Of a stretch of 64,000 nt of DNA, positions 59,640 through 64,000 are shown one piece after another. The translations under genes were made by a program, and so were the position numbers. The stretch is from Lujinxingia sediminis. GTDB lineage: Bacteria > Myxococcota_A > Bradymonadia > Bradymonadales > Bradymonadaceae. The stretch covers positions 744,001 through 808,000 of the forward strand of contig NZ_SADD01000001.1 in NCBI RefSeq assembly GCF_004005565.1, read 5' to 3'. The notes below the pieces were generated by a model that saw only the letters and a list, made by a program, of their open reading frames with translations, did not search any database and had not been told where the DNA came from. How positions within the stretch are numbered: position 1 is the stretch's first letter; every line of letters begins with the position of its first letter.

Positions 59640-60368
59640 GTGAACAACGAGACCATCCTCCCGCCCGAACTCTCGACCTTCCGTCGAACCGCGTACCGAC
59701 CTGTCACCGCAGAGGGCGATGCCGATCTTCGTGGGAGCAAGTTCAGCGGACGTCCCTGGCTTCAGCACGATGAGCCGTGGCCCCTGTGCCCCAACTGCAA
59801 CACGCCGCAGCAGCTCTTTGTTCAGCTCAACCTCGCCAGCCTTCCCCCGGATCAGCAAAAGCACCTGGGCGATCGTGGCCTCCTGCAACTCTTCTACTGC
59901 ACCAGCAGCGACCCTCTCTGCGAGGTGGAGTGTGAGGCGTACTTCCCCTTCGCCCGCAGCGTTATGGCGCGTCGCATCGACGACGTCTCGGAACCTGCCA
60001 ACACCGGCGCTCAAGGTCCTGTGCAGCCCTTCGCCGCGCGACGCATCGAGGGGTGGGAGGCCATCGACGATGATGTGCCCGGCTATGAAGAACTCGACCA
60101 GCTCGGCCATGAACTCAGCCCTGAAGCGGAGCAAGCGCTCGAAGAGGCCGAGCGTCCGGTTACCGGCGATAAGCTCGGTGGTTGGCCAGCCTGGGTCCAG
60201 GGCGTGGAATACCCCTCCTGCCCGACATGCAGCACCCGGATGGAGGTCGTCTTGCAGATCGACTCCAACGACAACCTCCCCTACATGTTTGGTGACATGG
60301 GCGCAGGGCATCTGACCTGCTGTCCGAACCACCCCGACGTGCTGACCTTTGCATGGGCCTGCTATTGA
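59640..60368 (+). CDS. DUF1963-family (YwqG-like) protein
   Basis: A 242-residue protein with GTG start and GAGG ribosome-binding site. The segment SKFSGRPWLQHDEPWPLCPNC and the following PQQLFVQLNLASLP are typical of DUF1963 proteins. It also carries CxxC-type cysteine pairs (Cys50/Cys53 and CPTC further down), which could bind zinc. No signal peptide, so it is probably cytoplasmic. No biochemical function is established that I can cite. It is the first gene of a four-gene unit and its stop overlaps the next start. Confidence 0.85.
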   Translation: MNNETILPPELSTFRRTAYRPVTAEGDADLRGSKFSGRPWLQHDEPWPLCPNCNTPQQLFVQLNLASLPPDQQKHLGDRGLLQLFYCTSSDPLCEVECEAYFPFARSVMARRIDDVSEPANTGAQGPVQPFAARRIEGWEAIDDDVPGYEELDQLGHELSPEAEQALEEAERPVTGDKLGGWPAWVQGVEYPSCPTCSTRMEVVLQIDSNDNLPYMFGDMGAGHLTCCPNHPDVLTFAWACY

Positions 60369-61381
60369 TGAGCAACGCAACGACACATGATGACGGACCA
60401 CGTTGGCTTCGCTGGGTGATGGCTCTTGTGATGCTTCCGGCCGCACTTCTTGCCGCTGCCCTCCTGACCTACGTCGGCGGTGTCGGCGGTGAGCTCAGCC
60501 CGATGCGCCTGGGGCTGGGGCTTGCGGTGCTGGTAGCAATGGTCGTCTGGCCCGTAACGCCGGGCATCAAACGAGGTGGGCTTCTTGCAGCATTGCTCGC
60601 CGTTCTGATCGGGGTTTTCTTCATCGCGCAGCGTCCCGCCGCCGAGCGCGACTGGCAGGAAAATGTCTCCCGCTCGCCTCGGGCGACGATCGAGGGCAGG
60701 GAGGTCACCCTGCGCCATGTGCGCGACTTCCGCTACGATGAGGAGGGCGAGGTCGAGGAGGCCCGCTGGTACGATGCGACGTACAATCTTGACGCGATGA
60801 AGCAGGCTTATTTCATACTCACCACCTTTGGCGGGGTGCCCGGAGTGGCGCACGTTATGGTGAGTTTTGAGTTTGAAGACGATCGCTTCGTGGTGCTCTC
60901 CGCAGAAGCCCGACGAGAAGAAGGGGAGAGTTACGATCCGATCGGCGGGATGTTTCGCCAGTACGAACTCTTCTACGTCGCTGCCGATGAACGCGACGCG
61001 CTGGGGCTTCGCACCTACGTCCACAAAGATCCTACCTGGGTGATTCCGATGAACGCCGGGCCGGAGAAGACCGCAGAGTTTTTCGTCGACATGGTCGAGC
61101 GTATGGAGGCTCTTGCCACGCAACCGAGTTGGTACCACACCGTGCTCAACTCCTGCTCCTCCAACCTGGCGGCTCACTATGAGCGCATCAACGCTGTGGA
61201 GCTTCCGCCGGACTATCGGGTGTTGCTCCCCGGGTTTAGTGAAGAGCTTATCGCTGAGCTCGATCTTCTACCGGAGGGCATGAGCGTGGCCCAGGCGCGC
61301 GAGCGCTTTTTGATCAATGAACGGGCGCTTGCGGCGCCTCTTGATGCGAACTTCTCAAAGGCGATCCGAAGCACGCCCTGA
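60368..61381 (+). CDS. Membrane protein with DUF4105 (Lnb N-terminal-type) domain
   Basis: A 337-residue inner-membrane protein with start ATG at 60368 overlapping the previous stop (TGATG). Three hydrophobic segments (about 15-37, 47-63, 70-87) anchor a periplasmic domain from about 100 onward. That domain matches DUF4105: RHVRDFRYDEEG, AHVMVSFEFEDDRF with His162, GGMFRQYELFYVAADERD and the Cys motif NSCSSNL with Cys263. The domain is named in Pfam for Lnb, a lipoprotein N-acyltransferase, and a Cys-His active site is expected. The lipoprotein-modifying role is inference. Confidence 0.85.
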   Translation: MSNATTHDDGPRWLRWVMALVMLPAALLAAALLTYVGGVGGELSPMRLGLGLAVLVAMVVWPVTPGIKRGGLLAALLAVLIGVFFIAQRPAAERDWQENVSRSPRATIEGREVTLRHVRDFRYDEEGEVEEARWYDATYNLDAMKQAYFILTTFGGVPGVAHVMVSFEFEDDRFVVLSAEARREEGESYDPIGGMFRQYELFYVAADERDALGLRTYVHKDPTWVIPMNAGPEKTAEFFVDMVERMEALATQPSWYHTVLNSCSSNLAAHYERINAVELPPDYRVLLPGFSEELIAELDLLPEGMSVAQARERFLINERALAAPLDANFSKAIRSTP

Positions 61382-61440
61382 GCCACACACGGCACGTGAT
61401 CCGGACCTCGCCCGGGCATCACTTTCACGCTGGAGCGACC

Positions 61441-62844
61441 ATGGACGTCAGCCTCATTCGCAACCTTTCGGTGATGGACGAGGTATGGCAGGGCCTTCAG
61501 CTGGTGCCTACCTCACCCGCGGATGTCGGGCTGATGGTGGGCGTGGGGCTGATGCTCTATCTGGCCTACCGGGCGCTGGCGCGAAAACGATTCATCGAAG
61601 ACTTACCCCTGTCGACCTGTGCTGGTGTGACTGTGGGAATGTGTCGTCTCCACGCTAAGGCACGTGCTGCGCACGCGAGCGACCTGCTGAAAGCGCCGGG
61701 CTCGGGCTCTCCGGTGGTGTACTGGTCGGAGCGGGTCGAAGAGCAGGTCGCCGTCGTCGAGGAGGAGCCACCAACCCGGCAACGCCGCCGACACCGTCGT
61801 GTGCGCTATGAGTGGCGGGAGGTCAGTCGCCGTGCCTCCCGCGCATCATTCTGGCTCGAAGACGAGACTGGCCGGGTGGAGGTCGATCCAGGGGGCGCGG
61901 AGATGCACACGCGCGTCGATTTTCAGGAGGTGATTGAGGTGGCGCGCGCGGGCTCGCGCCGACGTGAGCGGGCGCGCCGACGAGGGGGACGAACCGGGCT
62001 TCGCCGCCGCGAGGTGCGCGTCATTCACTCTGGCGAAGAGGTCAGCATCATCGGCCCGGCCAGACTCACCCAGGCTGCCGACAGGCTGCGCATCGGTCCC
62101 GGGAACTGGAACGCGCCGGAGTACGTGATCACGACCCTGGGCGAGGCGAAGCTCACGCAAAACTACGGGCGTTGGGCGCTTTTTCTGCTCCTGGTAGCGC
62201 TCGCGCTCCTGGGCTGGTGGGCTGGCTCCGGAGGCGTGGTTGAGTCCCGGGCGATACGACATGCCTGGGCTGCCCCGGGCGAGTACCCCGGCGCCCGCGC
62301 CCTACTGATGGCCTGGGCGCTGGCCTGCGTGCTGATGCTCTACCTCAAGGTGATCTTCGACGGGATGGTGGCTCTCCAGAACCGTGTCGAGCGGGCCTGG
62401 TCGATGTTGGAGGTGGAGCTGGCCCGGCGACATCATCTGATCTCAACGCTCGTCGACCTTGTCCGCGGCTATGGGGCGCATGAGGCTGAGGTGATGCGGG
62501 AGGTCGCCAGACGTCGAAACCCGGCTCTAGCTGGCGAACGAGGTAGCGAGGTGCGCTCCCGGGCTCGGTCGGAGCGCGATGTGCAGGCTACCTCATCATG
62601 CGATGCGCTGGCGGAGGCGTATCCCAACCTTCGCTCCAGTGAGCACTACCTGCGTCTGATGGATGCGTTGCGATCCACAGAAGATCGCGTGGCGTGGGCC
62701 CGAACCTTCTACAATGACTCCGTTGAGCGACATAATACGCGCCTGCAGCGCTTCCCCGATCGCATGGTGTGGCGAGTGTTCGGCGTGCGGCCCGCTCCCA
62801 GCGAGCGGGATCGGAGACGCGAGAACACAGCGAGCGACCCATGA
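61441..62844 (+). CDS. GIDE-LemA domain fusion membrane protein
   Basis: A 467-residue protein starting at ATG 61441. An N-terminal membrane helix (about 28-44) is followed by a GIDE-like domain (about 55-235). Its marks are a beta-rich opening (STCAGVTVGMCRLHAKA), SGSPVVYWSERVEEQ, then SFWLEDETGRVEVDPGGAEM, the stretch that defines GIDE. Two helices (about 244-260 and 286-302) then lead to a LemA domain (about 300-460) with the antiparallel helices GMVALQNRVERAWSMLEVEL, HHLISTLVDLVRGYG and ARTFYNDSVERHNTRLQRFP. No RING finger is present. GIDE occurs in mitochondrial E3 ligases and bacterial relatives; the function of the pairing is not known to me. It overlaps the hydrolase gene by four bases. 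Confidence 0.85.
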   Translation: MDVSLIRNLSVMDEVWQGLQLVPTSPADVGLMVGVGLMLYLAYRALARKRFIEDLPLSTCAGVTVGMCRLHAKARAAHASDLLKAPGSGSPVVYWSERVEEQVAVVEEEPPTRQRRRHRRVRYEWREVSRRASRASFWLEDETGRVEVDPGGAEMHTRVDFQEVIEVARAGSRRRERARRRGGRTGLRRREVRVIHSGEEVSIIGPARLTQAADRLRIGPGNWNAPEYVITTLGEAKLTQNYGRWALFLLLVALALLGWWAGSGGVVESRAIRHAWAAPGEYPGARALLMAWALACVLMLYLKVIFDGMVALQNRVERAWSMLEVELARRHHLISTLVDLVRGYGAHEAEVMREVARRRNPALAGERGSEVRSRARSERDVQATSSCDALAEAYPNLRSSEHYLRLMDALRSTEDRVAWARTFYNDSVERHNTRLQRFPDRMVWRVFGVRPAPSERDRRRENTASDP

Positions 62845-63677
62845 AACGTGCCGGTCTGCTGGCTGTGGTCATCATTGCATGTGGAGCCATCATGATGGGT
62901 TGGCAGAGCAGGCTGATCTTCTATCCGGAACGCCTGGCGGCGGACGTCGACTTTGAACTTCCGCGCTCCGCCGAAGAGGTGCAAATCACAACCTCCGACA
63001 AGGAGGTGCTCAGCGCAGTGCTGCACCGCGCTCAATCCAGTCAAGGGGTTATCCTCTACTTTCATGGGAATGCCGGTAGCCTGCGCACCTGGAAAGACGT
63101 CAGCTCCGATTTCGTTCCTCTGGGCTACGACACGTTGGTGCTCGACTACCGGGGCTACGGAAAGAGCACCGGACGCATCACTGAGGCCGGGCTTTACGAA
63201 GACGGACGCGCGGCGTACCGCTGGCTCATTCAGCAGGGCTATCATCCTGATGACGTGGTGATCTACGGACGCAGCATCGGCAGCGGCGTAGCCTCGAAGG
63301 TGGTGAGCGAGGTTGAGGCCCGCGCGCTCATCCTGGAGTCGCCCTTTAGTAGTCTGGTGACCCTCGGCCGTGAGTTAATGCCCTGGGCATTGCCGGGGCT
63401 TACGCTGCGTTTTCGCTTCCCGAACGAGATCCATCTGGCGCAGACATCACTGCCGGTGCTCCTGGTCCACGGCCGCGCCGACGAGTTGATCGGAGCGCAT
63501 CATAGCGAGCGCCTGGCGGAGGTCCTTGGGGAGCGCGCGGAGCTTCATCTCATTGAGGGCGGCGCTCATAACGACCTCGCTGCTTTCGCGCCCTACCACC
63601 GGGCGATCGCTGCGTTTCTCGCCAGTCATCGAAGCGGTGGTGCCGCCCATGTTCCCACCGCCGAGCCCGCACCTTAA
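62841..63677 (+). CDS. Membrane-anchored alpha/beta hydrolase (BEM46/ABHD13-like)
   Basis: A 278-residue serine hydrolase. The N-terminal hydrophobic segment (about 5-20) is probably an anchor or uncleaved signal. The oxyanion motif YFHGNAGS is at about 73-80, the LDYRGYGKSTG strand-turn at 101-111, and the nucleophile Ser145 in GRSIGSG. Later ALILESPFSSL and VHGRADELIG supply the acid, and GGAHND the catalytic His. The nearest described relatives are BEM46/ABHD13-type esterases of unknown substrate. Its start overlaps the GIDE-LemA stop by four bases, indicating co-production. Confidence 0.9.
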   Translation: MKRAGLLAVVIIACGAIMMGWQSRLIFYPERLAADVDFELPRSAEEVQITTSDKEVLSAVLHRAQSSQGVILYFHGNAGSLRTWKDVSSDFVPLGYDTLVLDYRGYGKSTGRITEAGLYEDGRAAYRWLIQQGYHPDDVVIYGRSIGSGVASKVVSEVEARALILESPFSSLVTLGRELMPWALPGLTLRFRFPNEIHLAQTSLPVLLVHGRADELIGAHHSERLAEVLGERAELHLIEGGAHNDLAAFAPYHRAIAAFLASHRSGGAAHVPTAEPAP

Positions 63678-63684
63678 GTGAGGG

Positions 63685-64000
63685 TCACGGGCGCCACTCG
63701 ATCTGAAACCCGATCATCGGGCCGCCCTGGCTGACCTCGGCATAGCAGGTGCGCTCGCCAGAGGTGGCCTGTTCCCCGGAGGGCAGTGTGGGACCGCTGC
63801 CGCAGTCCACCTCCCGGGTGCCACGAAGTTGGGCGAGCCCGACGGTTGGCACAAAGAAGATCGAAGCGCGGTCGCCGTTGCCCCGTGCCAGCACTTTCAG
63901 CCCCACCTCGCCGAAGGCATGACCGGCAAAGCCAGCACCGCCGCGCGCGACGATCCAGGAGGATTTCCCGATGGAGCCCGCCGGAACCTGCGCCCCCCCG
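63685..64000 (-). CDS. Hypothetical protein, C-terminal part (start lies beyond the window)
   Basis: An open frame on the minus strand that continues past position 64000. The visible 104 residues include a glycine-rich stretch (VARGGAGFAGHAFGEVGLKV), a strand-rich middle and a C-terminus with two cysteines (VDCGSGP and GERTCYAE). A GTG at 63906 could be read as a start, but the sense frame continues upstream, so I treat the gene as truncated by the window edge. No family assignment. It is convergent with the hydrolase gene (seven bases apart). Confidence 0.55.
   Translation of the reverse strand, partial: GGAQVPAGSIGKSSWIVARGGAGFAGHAFGEVGLKVLARGNGDRASIFFVPTVGLAQLRGTREVDCGSGPTLPSGEQATSGERTCYAEVSQGGPMIGFQIEWRP

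Overview
The window is high-GC, densely packed, strand-mixed chromosomal DNA from a Gram-negative, deltaproteobacterial-type bacterium. Supporting features are a complete Tol-Pal envelope system, many predicted lipoproteins, a Ser/Thr kinase fused to an NTPase and TPR region, a kinase-coupled response regulator and a roughly 3,800-residue TPR protein. My best guess is Bradymonadales/Bradymonadota or a close relative of Myxococcota; this is inferred from gene style, not from a marker gene. I see no transposase, phage gene, CRISPR array or rRNA. One tRNA gene, tRNA-Leu(CAA), is present.

Layout. 1-2.2 kb: an ABC exporter (ATPase cut by the window edge, plus permease) and a small TPR-like lipoprotein, all on the minus strand. 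2.2-8.9 kb: the ribosome-assembly GTPases era and der, then a kinase/NTPase/TPR signalling giant translationally coupled to a methyltransferase. 9-12.5 kb (minus): a REC-histidine kinase and a divergent NAD+-dependent DNA ligase. 12.85-19.4 kb: a complete SUF iron-sulfur cluster operon (Rrf2 regulator, sufB, sufC, sufD, sufS, sufU, nfu) closed by a strong hairpin. 19.5-25.9 kb: fused isobutyryl-CoA mutase IcmF, the ABC-F ATPase Uup and a hypothetical gene with a clear terminator. 26-38 kb: a C-rich, repeat-bearing leader and a single 11.5 kb gene for a giant TPR protein, isolated between terminators.

38-45 kb is a mixed set: an unusual lipoprotein-type isoaspartyl methyltransferase, a low-molecular-weight tyrosine phosphatase, unknown small proteins, the tRNA thiolase ttcA, a MATE exporter, a dimethylargininase-like hydrolase and a glyoxalase-fold protein. 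45.3-54.1 kb is an extended Tol-Pal cluster: an LpoA-like lipoprotein, an envelope protein, tolQ, tolR, a TolA/TonB-like protein, tolB, pal and a ClpP/SDH-fold protein. The tRNA-Leu follows. 54.5-59.4 kb holds a secreted protein with two small beta modules, miaE, an SppA peptidase fused to a beta-barrel-like domain, and a secreted hypothetical.

59.6-63.7 kb is a compact four-gene unit: DUF1963 protein, membrane-anchored DUF4105/Lnb-type protein, a GIDE-LemA fusion and a membrane-anchored alpha/beta hydrolase. This unit, the giant TPR protein and the SppA-barrel fusion are the best candidates here for undescribed biology. Two themes recur. Genes are often coupled by ATGA/GTGA/TGATG overlaps. 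Small GC-rich hairpins often lie shortly upstream of start codons.
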